A DNA stretch of 25,038 nucleotides, taken from positions 1-25,038 of the forward strand of contig CAKSFK010000024.1 in the NCBI GenBank assembly GCA_934454655.1, read 5' to 3'. The first letter of the stretch is position 1, and every line of letters begins with the position of its first letter. Source of the stretch: an uncultured Eubacteriales bacterium. Its GTDB lineage: Bacteria; Bacillota; Clostridia; Oscillospirales; Acutalibacteraceae. The notes under the pieces are model-generated. The model saw nothing but the letters and a program-made list of their open reading frames with translations. It did no database searches and was not told the origin of the DNA. A program made the translations under genes and the position numbers. Positions 1 to 6,963 of this stretch are shown one piece after another.

Positions 1-213
1 AAATTTTGCATAATACATTGCCTCAAAACTTGAAATACGGCAGTATTCCTGCGTTTAGTCGGCTTCGTCTTATGACATAATTTTCAGTTTCGGTAGGTTA
101 AAAGTTTCTGCTGCCGAATTTTTTATTCGGCGAAGCGAGAAATTTGCAGCAAGGCTGACGCCTTGCAAAAATGAACGCAAAGCCGCAATCTAAAAGGCGG
201 CGAGCGAAACCGC

Positions 214-232
214 GGCAGGTTCGAGTCCTGCC
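214..232 (+). other. Orphan tRNA T-arm-like element
   Basis: GCAGG (215-219), a 7-nt TTCGAGT loop (220-226) and CCTGC (227-231) form a perfect T-arm, and an extra G214-C232 pair is possible. What follows (ACACTAAA) could be the 3' half of an acceptor stem, but no matching 5' acceptor half (TAGTGT), D-arm or anticodon arm is visible upstream. It is therefore not a complete tRNA gene. It may be a tRNA 3' remnant left by integration or part of a dispersed repeat. Confidence 0.5.
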
Positions 233-272
233 ACACTAAATAACTGATGTAGTCTTTTTGCATAGCAGTCCG

Positions 273-324
273 TATCCGTGCGGCTAGGCGTTCGCTTCTT
301 TCGGAACGCCGCGCCGTACGGATA
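273..324. repeat. Long two-part hairpin in left flank
   Basis: The outer arm TATCCGTGCGGC (273-284) pairs with GCCGTACGGATA (313-324) at 11 of 12 positions. The inner arm GGCGTTC (287-293) pairs exactly with GAACGCC (304-310). Together they give a stable, nearly continuous stem-loop of about 52 nt. No run of T follows, so it is not a clear intrinsic terminator. Its direction is unknown because the stem is symmetric. Confidence 0.6.
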
Positions 325-391
325 TTCTTATATATCCGTGTCTGAGGCAATCAGATCCCATTGCGAGGCTTTAAGTATTTGCTACAAGTGA

Positions 392-420
392 TTGACAAAA
401 TAATTAATGTATGATAAAAT
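392..420 (+). promoter_or_regulatory. Sigma-A type promoter of the polysaccharide operon
   Basis: A consensus -35 box TTGACA (392-397) and a -10 box TAAAAT (415-420) are separated by exactly 17 nt. AT-rich sequence follows, and the first gene starts about 50 nt downstream. An overlapping TATAAT at 420-425 is spaced too far from the -35 box to be the better -10. No other comparably good promoter was noticed between genes, so this is the best candidate to drive the whole operon. Confidence 0.65.
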
Positions 421-471
421 ATAATGCAGTTATAATAGTCAATAATTAACAAAAGCCGAGTGTGAAATGTT

Positions 472-1152
472 ATGAATTACTTACTTGTTGTAGCCCATCC
501 GGATGATGAGGTTTTAGGGGCGGGCGCGTCCATTTATACGCTGTCACGGGACAATAAAATTGATGTTTGTATAATGTCGTCCGACGCCAAAGCGCGTGCT
601 TTGAGGCCGGCTGACGATGAATTGGAAAGCGACATGGAACGGTCGCTTAATTATTTGGGCGTCAACAGGTGTTTTCACGGAACATTCCCTAATATTGAAA
701 TGAATAATTCACCGCACCTTGAACTGGTTAAATTTATTGAAAGCGCAATTGCCGAGTCACAGCCGGACATAGTTATTACACACCATCCGTCCGATACAAA
801 TAACGACCATATGCACACTTCGATTGCGTGCCAGGCGGCTGTCCGCCTTTTTCAAAGAAGGAACGATATAAAGCCCATAAAAGAACTGTGGTATATGGAG
901 GTGCCGTCATCAACCGAGTGGTCGGTAAATACGGCTGTGAACCGCTTTTGCCCGAATGTTTTTTTAGAGGTCGGAAAAGAGAATACTGACGCTAAAATAA
1001 AGGCTCTCTCAATGTATAGAGGGGTTATGAGGCCGTATCCTCACCCAAGAAGCACCGAAGCTATCGTAGGTCTTGCGGCATACCGCGGCGCGCAGTCCGG
1101 CTGCAATTATGCCGAGGCTTTTGAATGTGCTTTCAGGAGAATTACAAAATGA
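472..1152 (+). CDS. PIG-L family N-acetylglucosaminyl deacetylase
   Basis: This 226-aa protein belongs to the PIG-L/LmbE family, zinc enzymes that usually remove N-acetyl groups from GlcNAc-type sugars. The N-terminal AHPDDE motif (residues 8-13) supplies the metal ligands His9 and Asp12 and the catalytic base. The second family motif is HHPSDTNNDHMHT (about 104-116), whose His113 is the likely third ligand. It has no signal peptide, so it should act in the cytoplasm on a nucleotide- or lipid-linked sugar. It is the first gene after the promoter and overlaps the next gene by ATGA. The Shine-Dalgarno before this start is weak. The family is clear; the substrate is not known. In this locus it may expose an amine on a HexNAc residue. 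Confidence 0.85.
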   Translation: MNYLLVVAHPDDEVLGAGASIYTLSRDNKIDVCIMSSDAKARALRPADDELESDMERSLNYLGVNRCFHGTFPNIEMNNSPHLELVKFIESAIAESQPDIVITHHPSDTNNDHMHTSIACQAAVRLFQRRNDIKPIKELWYMEVPSSTEWSVNTAVNRFCPNVFLEVGKENTDAKIKALSMYRGVMRPYPHPRSTEAIVGLAAYRGAQSGCNYAEAFECAFRRITK

Positions 1153-1847
1153 GTATTTATCCGCTTGTTAAAAGAGCTGTCGGTTTTACGGCGTCGCTGG
1201 CTGCTATAATTGTTACGCTGCCCTTTTGGTTAATTGCCGTTATCGGAATAGAAATTTCGGATCCCGGTCCTGTCTTTTATATGGCAGACAGAGTGGGCTA
1301 CAAGGGAAAAGAGTTTACAATGTTTAAGTTCCGAAGTATGCGTGTGGCGAGAACAAAGGACGAAAAGAGCGAAGCCGGTTTTCGGGCAGACTCAAAGCGA
1401 ATATTTGCTTTCGGGGCGTTTATGCGTAAAACCAAAATTGATGAGTTACCCCAGTTGTTGAATGTTTTTATCGGTAATATGGCGTTTGTAGGACCGAGGC
1501 CCGCCGCAAAAGATCAGGCAAAAATTACGCGCGGCGGAAAATATGCCGTTGCAAACACGGTAAAGCCGGGGCTTACGGGACCTGCGGCGCTTTATGATTA
1601 CATATACGGAGATTCCGTTGAGGACCCCGAAAAATATGAGCTTACGGTATTGCCGACGCGCCTTGAGCTTGAAGCGTACTATCCCGGCAAAATGTCCGCC
1701 GCGTATGACCTTAAAATGATATGGTATACGGTTGTGTGCATATGCTGTTCTGTTGCGGCAAAAAGACCGGAAAAAATTTTAGCGGAGCTCACATCGGCGG
1801 TTGAAACCCCGACTGCCGCGAAGGAAGGGGTGACGGTCGGTGAGTGA
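1149..1847 (+). CDS. Initiating sugar transferase (polyprenyl-phosphate phosphoglycosyl transferase)
   Basis: This 232-aa enzyme is the short, single-domain type of the bacterial sugar transferase family (PF02397; WcaJ C-terminal domain, PglC-like). Such enzymes move a sugar-1-phosphate from a UDP-sugar to undecaprenyl phosphate and so start each repeat unit. A membrane-inserted hydrophobic segment spans about residues 14-36. Family motifs follow: FKFRSM (59-64), KIDELPQLLNV (96-106) with the Asp98-Glu99 catalytic dyad, GPRP (115-118) and TVKPGLTGPA. The start at 1149 is preferred over an upstream ATG at 1125 because AGGAG lies at 1135-1139 and the ATG overlaps the previous stop. The sugar transferred cannot be read from the sequence. 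Confidence 0.92.
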   Translation: MSIYPLVKRAVGFTASLAAIIVTLPFWLIAVIGIEISDPGPVFYMADRVGYKGKEFTMFKFRSMRVARTKDEKSEAGFRADSKRIFAFGAFMRKTKIDELPQLLNVFIGNMAFVGPRPAAKDQAKITRGGKYAVANTVKPGLTGPAALYDYIYGDSVEDPEKYELTVLPTRLELEAYYPGKMSAAYDLKMIWYTVVCICCSVAAKRPEKILAELTSAVETPTAAKEGVTVGE

Positions 1848-2694
1848 TACCGTTCTTGTTACGGGAGCTGCCGGTATGATAGGTTCATATGTGTGCAAAA
1901 ATCTGCTTAACGCAGGTTTTAATGTGGTCGGATTGGATAGGTGCGCCGCCGACGCGGACAATAACAATTATTTGCACATAACGGCGGACCTTGACGACAA
2001 AGAGGGTCTTGACGCGATTTTTTCCGAGCACAGACCCGACAGGGTGATTCATCTTGCGGCTTTGGCGCATACAGCCGGCGTAAAGGACCTTTCGTACGAA
2101 GCATACTACAAAATAAATGTTGCCTGCGCTCAGAATGTGTTTGAAATATCAGACAAATACAGCGTTCCCGTTTTGTTTATAAGCACGGTTGACGTTTACG
2201 GCTTTGTTAAGGGAAAGGCAGACTGTTCGCTTACCCCGCACCCGGTCACCGTGTACGGAAAGACAAAAGCCATGGCAGAGGAAAAGCTTAAGGCTGTCTG
2301 CCGCAGTTACGATATATTCAGATTTTCACCCGTATACACGGACGAAATAAAGCGTGACATACAAAAGCGGTATTATCTTAAATATCCTAATATTGCTTAC
2401 ATCATCGGCAAAGGGACAGACTGCGAATTTTTAAACATTAAAACCGCGGCTGATAAACTTACAGCCTGGGTAACGGGCGACGTGACAAACAAAACATACA
2501 ACATAAAAGACCGTGAGCGTATCAGCACCTCGGAGTGTCTTAAAGCCGAAAGAGCGTCGGGAAGAGCAAAATACATTCTCCGTTTTCCGCGGTGGCTTGT
2601 TAAACTCGGTTTCGGTGCCGCGGTTCTCCTTACCGGCAAAAATAAATATACATATTTATTGAATAAAGCGGTCAACCCGCTCAGGACGGAGTAA
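1840..2694 (+). CDS. NAD-dependent epimerase/dehydratase (extended SDR)
   Basis: This 284-aa extended short-chain dehydrogenase begins at GTG, overlaps the sugar transferase gene by 8 nt, and has AAGGAAGGGG just upstream. The NAD(P)-binding motif GAAGMIG is at residues 9-15. The catalytic elements are Ser/Thr in FISTVDVYG (113-121) and YGKTK (Tyr139, Lys143). It resembles the 4-epimerases/4-ketoreductases often paired with a priming sugar transferase, such as UDP-4-keto-QuiNAc reductases. At 284 aa it is short for this group, and its C-terminus is basic and hydrophobic. It is one of two candidates for the 4-keto reductase missing from the dTDP-sugar pathway. The family is secure; the substrate is inferred only. 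Confidence 0.8.
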   Translation: MSDTVLVTGAAGMIGSYVCKNLLNAGFNVVGLDRCAADADNNNYLHITADLDDKEGLDAIFSEHRPDRVIHLAALAHTAGVKDLSYEAYYKINVACAQNVFEISDKYSVPVLFISTVDVYGFVKGKADCSLTPHPVTVYGKTKAMAEEKLKAVCRSYDIFRFSPVYTDEIKRDIQKRYYLKYPNIAYIIGKGTDCEFLNIKTAADKLTAWVTGDVTNKTYNIKDRERISTSECLKAERASGRAKYILRFPRWLVKLGFGAAVLLTGKNKYTYLLNKAVNPLRTE

Positions 2695-2703
2695 TTAAGC
2701 AAA

Positions 2704-3873
2704 ATGAATTTAGAAGAAAATGTGCGCGGGAAGCATATTTTGATCCTTGAAGGCTATGCGCGCCAATGCCTGCCGTTTATGCGTGAATTCAAAAAGCTGG
2801 GCTGTGAGATTTCCCTGCTTTGCCACAGCAGGCTGGACTGCGGCTATGCCTCGCGTTTCCCCGACCACAAAATTTTGGGCGTGTGCGACCCTGATATGTA
2901 TTCCGAGTCTGAAAAATGCATTGTTGAGCTTGTAAAAACAGGACTGTACGATTTTGTTTTCCCCCTTGTGGATTTTTCCGCCGGAATACTTGCACACCAT
3001 AAAGCCGAGCTTTCAAAATATGCGATAATTCTTTCAAACGATTCCGAAGTGTTTGACCGTTCGCAGGATAAGCTTGAGGTAATGAAGGTCTGCTCGGAAA
3101 ACGGTATTCCGTGCCCCCTTACACTTACGGATGTTTCCACTGTCGATGAGGTTCTGGCGTCCGGAATAAAATTCCCGATAATAATAAAGCCAAGACGCGG
3201 ATGCGGCGCACGGGGATTTCACAAATTTGAAAACGAGGACGAATTCAGGACCTATACCGCCCAAAACAAAACCGATATTTCCGGGATGGTGGTTCAGGAA
3301 TGTCTGCCCATAGAAAGCCTTGTAATGTCGGACAATATATTCATCGATTCGTCGGGCGAAGTCAAGAGCTCGTTTTTGTACGGCTGTTACCGTGTTTATC
3401 CCATTAAGGGCGGCACGGGAACATTTAATATCACCTTTAACAGAGAAGAAATACACAGGCAGTGCGCCGTACTTGTTAAAAAAATGGGGCTGCGCGGCTG
3501 CGTGGGTGTTGACCTTATGATTGACGCGCGGGACGACACCGCAAAGGTTATAGAAATTAATCCCAGGGTTCTCGCGTGCGCGAAAATAGGTTTTATTTCC
3601 GGGGTCAATCAGGCGCGTCAGGTCTTAGAGGACGCGGTGGGACTGCCCGTAACTCCCTGTATGAGTTATAAAACGGATATGCGCGTCAGAATGTCGCAAA
3701 CCGATGTGCTGTGGTTTTTAAAGTCGCCCGACCGTTTCAGGGCAAAACCGTCGTGGTTCAGCCAAAAAAACACTAAGGATCAAATATTTTCCGTAGACGA
3801 TCCTTTGCCGTGGTTTGCATTTCTCCTTAGGGGGCTTAAAAACCTTAAAAAGGAAGAGGACAAAAGAAAGTAA
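2704..3873 (+). CDS. ATP-grasp domain ligase
   Basis: This 389-aa protein has the ATP-grasp fold of carbamoyl-phosphate synthase/carboxylate-amine ligase type enzymes. An N-terminal pre-ATP-grasp domain is followed by an ATP-binding segment with a glycine-rich loop (FPIIIKPRRGCGARGF, about residues 158-173). VVQECLP is the hinge. The metal-binding C-terminal motif is IEINPR, with VGVDLMID just before it. Such enzymes activate a carboxylate as acyl phosphate and join it to an amine or similar nucleophile. In a polysaccharide locus this could attach an amino acid to a uronic acid, or acylate an amino sugar freed by the PIG-L deacetylase at 472. That role is inference. GGAG at 2688-2691 is the ribosome site. 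Confidence 0.8.
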   Translation: MNLEENVRGKHILILEGYARQCLPFMREFKKLGCEISLLCHSRLDCGYASRFPDHKILGVCDPDMYSESEKCIVELVKTGLYDFVFPLVDFSAGILAHHKAELSKYAIILSNDSEVFDRSQDKLEVMKVCSENGIPCPLTLTDVSTVDEVLASGIKFPIIIKPRRGCGARGFHKFENEDEFRTYTAQNKTDISGMVVQECLPIESLVMSDNIFIDSSGEVKSSFLYGCYRVYPIKGGTGTFNITFNREEIHRQCAVLVKKMGLRGCVGVDLMIDARDDTAKVIEINPRVLACAKIGFISGVNQARQVLEDAVGLPVTPCMSYKTDMRVRMSQTDVLWFLKSPDRFRAKPSWFSQKNTKDQIFSVDDPLPWFAFLLRGLKNLKKEEDKRK

Positions 3874-3897
3874 TAAAATTTTAGGAGAGAACTTAAT

Positions 3898-4134
3898 ATG
3901 GCAACTACCGTACTTTATGATTTTTTCCTGATGTCGGCGCTGTTCGTTGTATCAAAAATAATACGCGCAAAGGTTAGGTTTATACAGCGGATTTATATTC
4001 CTACGGCGCTTACTTCGGGCTTTGTCGGCGGATACGGTACGGCTGCGGGAATTGTGCTTATAGCCATTGCCGCGGCGTGCCTTGTAATATATAAAACGGT
4101 TTTCGGAAAGAACAGAAATACCGAGTCTGCGTGA
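3898..4134 (+). CDS. 78-aa membrane protein, probable remnant of an ESS-type Na+/glutamate symporter
   Basis: The ORF has a strong AGGAGA ribosome site (3883-3888) and a clean stop, so it may be translated. Its first ~40 residues look like the N-terminus of Gram-positive GltS/ESS symporters: a hydrophobic helix, then IRAKVRFIQRIYIPTALTSG. Next come GGYGTAAG (44-51), a glycine motif that belongs to the middle of such transporters, and then a second helix and a basic tail (KTVFGKNRN). A full transporter is about 400 aa with ten or so helices, so most of the protein is missing without loss of frame. I infer an internally deleted gene. A small membrane protein that still functions cannot be ruled out. 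Its neighbours are unrelated to glutamate transport. Confidence 0.5.
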   Translation: MATTVLYDFFLMSALFVVSKIIRAKVRFIQRIYIPTALTSGFVGGYGTAAGIVLIAIAAACLVIYKTVFGKNRNTESA

Positions 4135-4144
4135 GGGTGTAAGA

Positions 4145-5329
4145 ATGAGTCACGATGTTATAATAATGGGCTGCCGCGGTTATTCCAGAAATTACGGCGG
4201 ATGGGAAACACTGGTGCATAATCTTATTGATAACTGGCCGGATAAGACAACCCGCTTTTTTGTGCTGGAGCTTTCTCACAATAGGGAAGAAAAGGAACAC
4301 GAGATAATAAACGGTGTTCACTGCATACGAATTTTTGTAAAACGCGGCGGCGCGGCAGAGATGCTTATAATGGATACGCTGGCGCTTGCAAGAATGAAAA
4401 AAATCATTAAACAGTACGGCATTGTTAAACCGATATTGCTTGATTTGGGCGTTCGTTTCGGTGAGATGTACTGGTTTGTAAAACCCGCGCTCAACAGGCT
4501 TGGGGTTACCGTTGTAAGCAATTCCGACGGAATGGGCTGGAAAAGAACGAAATACAGCAAGCTTATTGCGTACCGCAACAGGTTTACCGCCAATATTGCC
4601 TACCGCTTCGGGGTTGACTGGCTTGTGAACGACTGCGAGGTTATGCAGGAGTACTACGAAAACAAATGGCGCGGGCGAAAAAAACACCCGAAAATGAAAA
4701 TGATAACATACGGTACATACAAAGCGCCCGTTCTTGACGCGGTGATGCCCGAAAAGGTAAAAAAATATTTTGACGGCAACGGCATTGTTCCGGGCAAATA
4801 TTACCTTATGATAAACCGTTTTGTGCCCGAAAACAGCTATGAAATGATAATACGTGAATTTGTGGCTTCCGATACGGAATGTGACTTTGTCATCGTCTGC
4901 AATAAGGACCACGAATCGAAATACTATAAAAAGCTTTCGGAGCTTATTCCCTTTGAAAAGGATAAACGCATAAAATTTGTCGGCACAATGTATGACAGGG
5001 AGATACTTGCCTACTTAAGACAGTCTGCCAGGGGTTATATAAACGGTCACACGCTGGGAGGAACAAATCCCGGACTTTTAGAGGCTCTTGCCACTACCGA
5101 CGTAAACCTTGTTCGCGACTGCTCGTTCAGCCGCGAGGGCGCAGGCGACACCGCACTCTATTTTTCGGAAGCCGAGCCACTGCGCGATCTGCTGAGAAAA
5201 ACGGACGAAATGACCGATGATGAGCGCAAGGCGCTTGGCAGGCGAGCCAAAGAAAGAATGGAAAAATTATACACGTGGGATCACGTGTGTCAGGAATATT
5301 ACGAACTGTTCGAGAAAATAGGAAAGTAG
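4145..5329 (+). CDS. DUF1972-type glycosyltransferase, possibly a rhamnosyltransferase
   Basis: This 394-aa GT-B enzyme starts with GCRGYSRNYGGWETLV (residues 9-24), the signature of the DUF1972 family. That family includes streptococcal Cps2T/WchF and RgpA-like rhamnosyltransferases, where the usual form is G-S/C-RG-IPA-x-YGGFET. The C-terminal donor-binding region has HTLGGTNPGLLEALA, also typical of that group. The known enzymes transfer L-rhamnose from dTDP-L-rhamnose, usually as the second sugar on the lipid-linked primer. This fits the rfbA/C/B genes downstream. It is cytoplasmic and membrane-associated by family. GAGGGTG at 4133-4139 precedes the ATG. The family is certain; the sugar is inferred. 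Confidence 0.85.
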   Translation: MSHDVIIMGCRGYSRNYGGWETLVHNLIDNWPDKTTRFFVLELSHNREEKEHEIINGVHCIRIFVKRGGAAEMLIMDTLALARMKKIIKQYGIVKPILLDLGVRFGEMYWFVKPALNRLGVTVVSNSDGMGWKRTKYSKLIAYRNRFTANIAYRFGVDWLVNDCEVMQEYYENKWRGRKKHPKMKMITYGTYKAPVLDAVMPEKVKKYFDGNGIVPGKYYLMINRFVPENSYEMIIREFVASDTECDFVIVCNKDHESKYYKKLSELIPFEKDKRIKFVGTMYDREILAYLRQSARGYINGHTLGGTNPGLLEALATTDVNLVRDCSFSREGAGDTALYFSEAEPLRDLLRKTDEMTDDERKALGRRAKERMEKLYTWDHVCQEYYELFEKIGK

Positions 5330-5336
5330 GCAGCTT

Positions 5337-6254
5337 ATGAAAAATATTGTAATTACAGGCGCAACAGGCTTTATCGGCGGACATCTTTTAAAACACTATC
5401 TCGAAAACGGCGACCGTGTCTGCGCTATTGTCCCGGACCCCGAAAATCTTAAACAGTATGATGGCTGTGAAAACCTTGAAACGGTGAAAGCGTCGTTTGA
5501 GGATTTTGACAAAATTCCCGAGCTTGCCGAAATGCGTGACATTGACATTTTCTATTACCTCTCTTGGGGGGGATACGGCAAGGCGACAAACGATTATACC
5601 GCCCAGATACAAAACATCAAACCGATATGCGACGCGGTAAACTCCGCCTCGGTTATGGGGTGTCGGCGTTTCCTGTTTTCAACATCATTCTCAGAATATA
5701 TGATCTGCGAAAACGAAACTCTATCGCACAACGGCGGCGCACACGCAAACGTTTACGGCAGCGCAAAGCACGCAGCCCGACTTATGGCGCACGCGGTTGC
5801 CGCACAAAAGGGCGTGCCGTTTTTGAGCGTTGCGTTTGCAAACACCTTCGGTGTGGGCGATCGCTCAAGACGGTCAACAAACCTGTTTGTTCACAAGCTT
5901 TTAAACGGCGAGTCGCTTGATCTTACCGAGGGCATACACCTGTATGACTGGAATTATATAGACGATACTTTGAACGGTCTTGTCCTAGCGGGCGAAAAGG
6001 GTAAGGACGACGCGGTCTACTACATAGGAAACAACGAACGCAGACCGCTTAAAGAGATAGTGGCGCAGGTGCGTGATATATTGGCGCCGTCCGCGGAGAT
6101 ACGGCTCGGTACATACAAGGAGGACTATCACGTGGATTACAGCTGCGTTGATGTTCACAGACTTTACAGAGATACCGGTTACCGCGCAAAGTGCGATTTT
6201 AAGGAGTCGGTAATTAAGACCGCGGAGTGGGTCAAAACACTTGACTGGAACTAA
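5337..6254 (+). CDS. NAD-dependent epimerase/reductase (extended SDR), candidate 4-keto reductase
   Basis: This 305-aa extended SDR has the nucleotide-binding motif GATGFIGG (residues 8-15), the catalytic segment FSTSFSEYM (114-122) and YGSAK (Tyr140, Lys144). It also has the C-terminal FANTFGVGDRSRRSTNLF region of sugar-nucleotide SDRs. It lacks the specific marks of RmlB, GalE or RmlD and looks closest to reductases such as CDP-abequose/paratose or dTDP-fucose/6-deoxytalose synthases. It sits next to the putative rhamnosyltransferase and upstream of rfbACB, which encode a dTDP-4-keto sugar pathway without the usual RmlD. It may reduce that 4-keto intermediate, but the product cannot be read from sequence. 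Confidence 0.8.
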   Translation: MKNIVITGATGFIGGHLLKHYLENGDRVCAIVPDPENLKQYDGCENLETVKASFEDFDKIPELAEMRDIDIFYYLSWGGYGKATNDYTAQIQNIKPICDAVNSASVMGCRRFLFSTSFSEYMICENETLSHNGGAHANVYGSAKHAARLMAHAVAAQKGVPFLSVAFANTFGVGDRSRRSTNLFVHKLLNGESLDLTEGIHLYDWNYIDDTLNGLVLAGEKGKDDAVYYIGNNERRPLKEIVAQVRDILAPSAEIRLGTYKEDYHVDYSCVDVHRLYRDTGYRAKCDFKESVIKTAEWVKTLDWN

Positions 6255-6257
6255 AAA

Positions 6258-6959
6258 ATGAAAAAGTTTGTTGAAAAGGTAATTTCACGCATAAAGGGCT
6301 CTCCTTACCGTATCGACGACGCCGTTTCCCTCCCTTGCCTTATCGGTATTTTAGGCGAAAGGGCAAAAATGCTTTTGCGGGGAATTTCAGTAAAGCCGTT
6401 TTTAGGCAAAAGCGGTAAAATAATTTTTATCGGGAAAAAGGTTCAGCTTAAGCGAAAAAGACAAATTGAAATCGGTAACGGTTCAACAATAAACGCATAC
6501 TGCCGAATAAACGCTTTGTCCCGAAACGGTGTGACCGCCGGAAACAACTTTTCCCTCGGTCACAACAGCATAATAGAGTGTACGGGCGTAATATCGGAGC
6601 TCGGCGAGGGAATTGCAATAGGAAGTAACGTCGGTATTTCGCCGTATGCTTTTATCTCCGTAAGGGGCAGCGTAAGCATCGGCGATGATACGATCATAGG
6701 TCCGGGAGTGAAAATAATATCCGAAAATCACGTTTTTTCGGATATTGACATTCCGATAAGAAATCAGGGAACAAAAAGGCTCGGAATAAAAATCGGGAGC
6801 AACTGCTGGCTCGGAGCAAACGTTACGGTGCTTGACGGCGTGACGGTCGGAAACGGAGCGATTATTGCCGCCGGGGCGGTTGTGACAAAGAATGTTGAGC
6901 CTTTTGAAATTGTCGGCGGCGTTCCGGCAAAACATTTAAAAAACCGCGGCGAAGGTTGA
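6258..6959 (+). CDS. Hexapeptide-repeat (left-handed beta-helix) acyltransferase
   Basis: The 233-aa protein contains isoleucine-patch hexapeptide repeats from about residue 70 to 220, for example IEIGNGSTI, IAIGSNVGI, VSIGDDTII and VTVGNGAII. It ends with the family tail VVTKNVEPFEIVGGVPAKHLKNR. The likely catalytic His158 lies in SENHVFSD, as in the WbbJ/maltose-galactoside acetyltransferase group. These enzymes move acetyl from acetyl-CoA to a sugar hydroxyl or amine. In this operon it probably O-acetylates a repeat-unit sugar in the cytoplasm. An unusually long basic N-terminal stretch of about 65 residues precedes the first repeat. It is 3 nt after the SDR and 4 nt before the next gene. 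Confidence 0.87.
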   Translation: MKKFVEKVISRIKGSPYRIDDAVSLPCLIGILGERAKMLLRGISVKPFLGKSGKIIFIGKKVQLKRKRQIEIGNGSTINAYCRINALSRNGVTAGNNFSLGHNSIIECTGVISELGEGIAIGSNVGISPYAFISVRGSVSIGDDTIIGPGVKIISENHVFSDIDIPIRNQGTKRLGIKIGSNCWLGANVTVLDGVTVGNGAIIAAGAVVTKNVEPFEIVGGVPAKHLKNRGEG

Positions 6960-6963
6960 AAGG

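Larger units (their letters stand above)
1..391. repeat. Gene-free, hairpin-rich left flank
   Basis: No credible coding region is seen here. The stretch holds several compact inverted repeats. GCAAGGC/GCCTTGC (149-155 and 160-166) closes a 4-nt loop. A larger hairpin spans 273-324, and an isolated tRNA T-arm-like sequence lies at 214-232. ATTGCCTCA at 17-25 is matched by its exact reverse complement at 343-351, which could mark the ends of one repeat unit. The minus-strand reading frame across 123-350 is a by-product of the T-arm and hairpins. The family was not identified; its repeat nature is inferred from structure and from its resemblance to intergenic repeats of Clostridia. Confidence 0.5.

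Noticed and set aside
214..240. Complete tRNA gene
   Set aside because: Only the T-arm is present; no acceptor partner, D-arm or anticodon arm can be folded upstream.
123..350. 75-aa minus-strand reading frame in the left flank
   Set aside because: It runs through the T-arm and hairpins; its translation (VWQDSNLPRF segment) is the familiar false product of tRNA-like repeats, and it has no convincing start context.
1125..1148. Upstream ATG as start of the sugar transferase
   Set aside because: It would add eight residues inside the previous gene; the ATG at 1149 has AGGAG at proper spacing and a coupled stop-start overlap.
1840..2694. Assignment of this SDR as RmlD
   Set aside because: RmlD normally has a GxxGQLG-type start; this protein has GAAGMIG and other features of the epimerase/4-reductase group, so only candidate status is justified.
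3034..3456. 140-aa minus-strand reading frame
   Set aside because: Shadow of the ATP-grasp gene; no recognisable motif and no ribosome site.
4058..4912. 284-aa minus-strand reading frame
   Set aside because: It lies antisense to the DUF1972 glycosyltransferase, which has clear family motifs and ribosome site; the antisense product is a low-complexity aromatic/basic sequence.
6483..6935. 150-aa minus-strand reading frame
   Set aside because: Shadow created by the regular codon pattern of the hexapeptide repeats on the plus strand.
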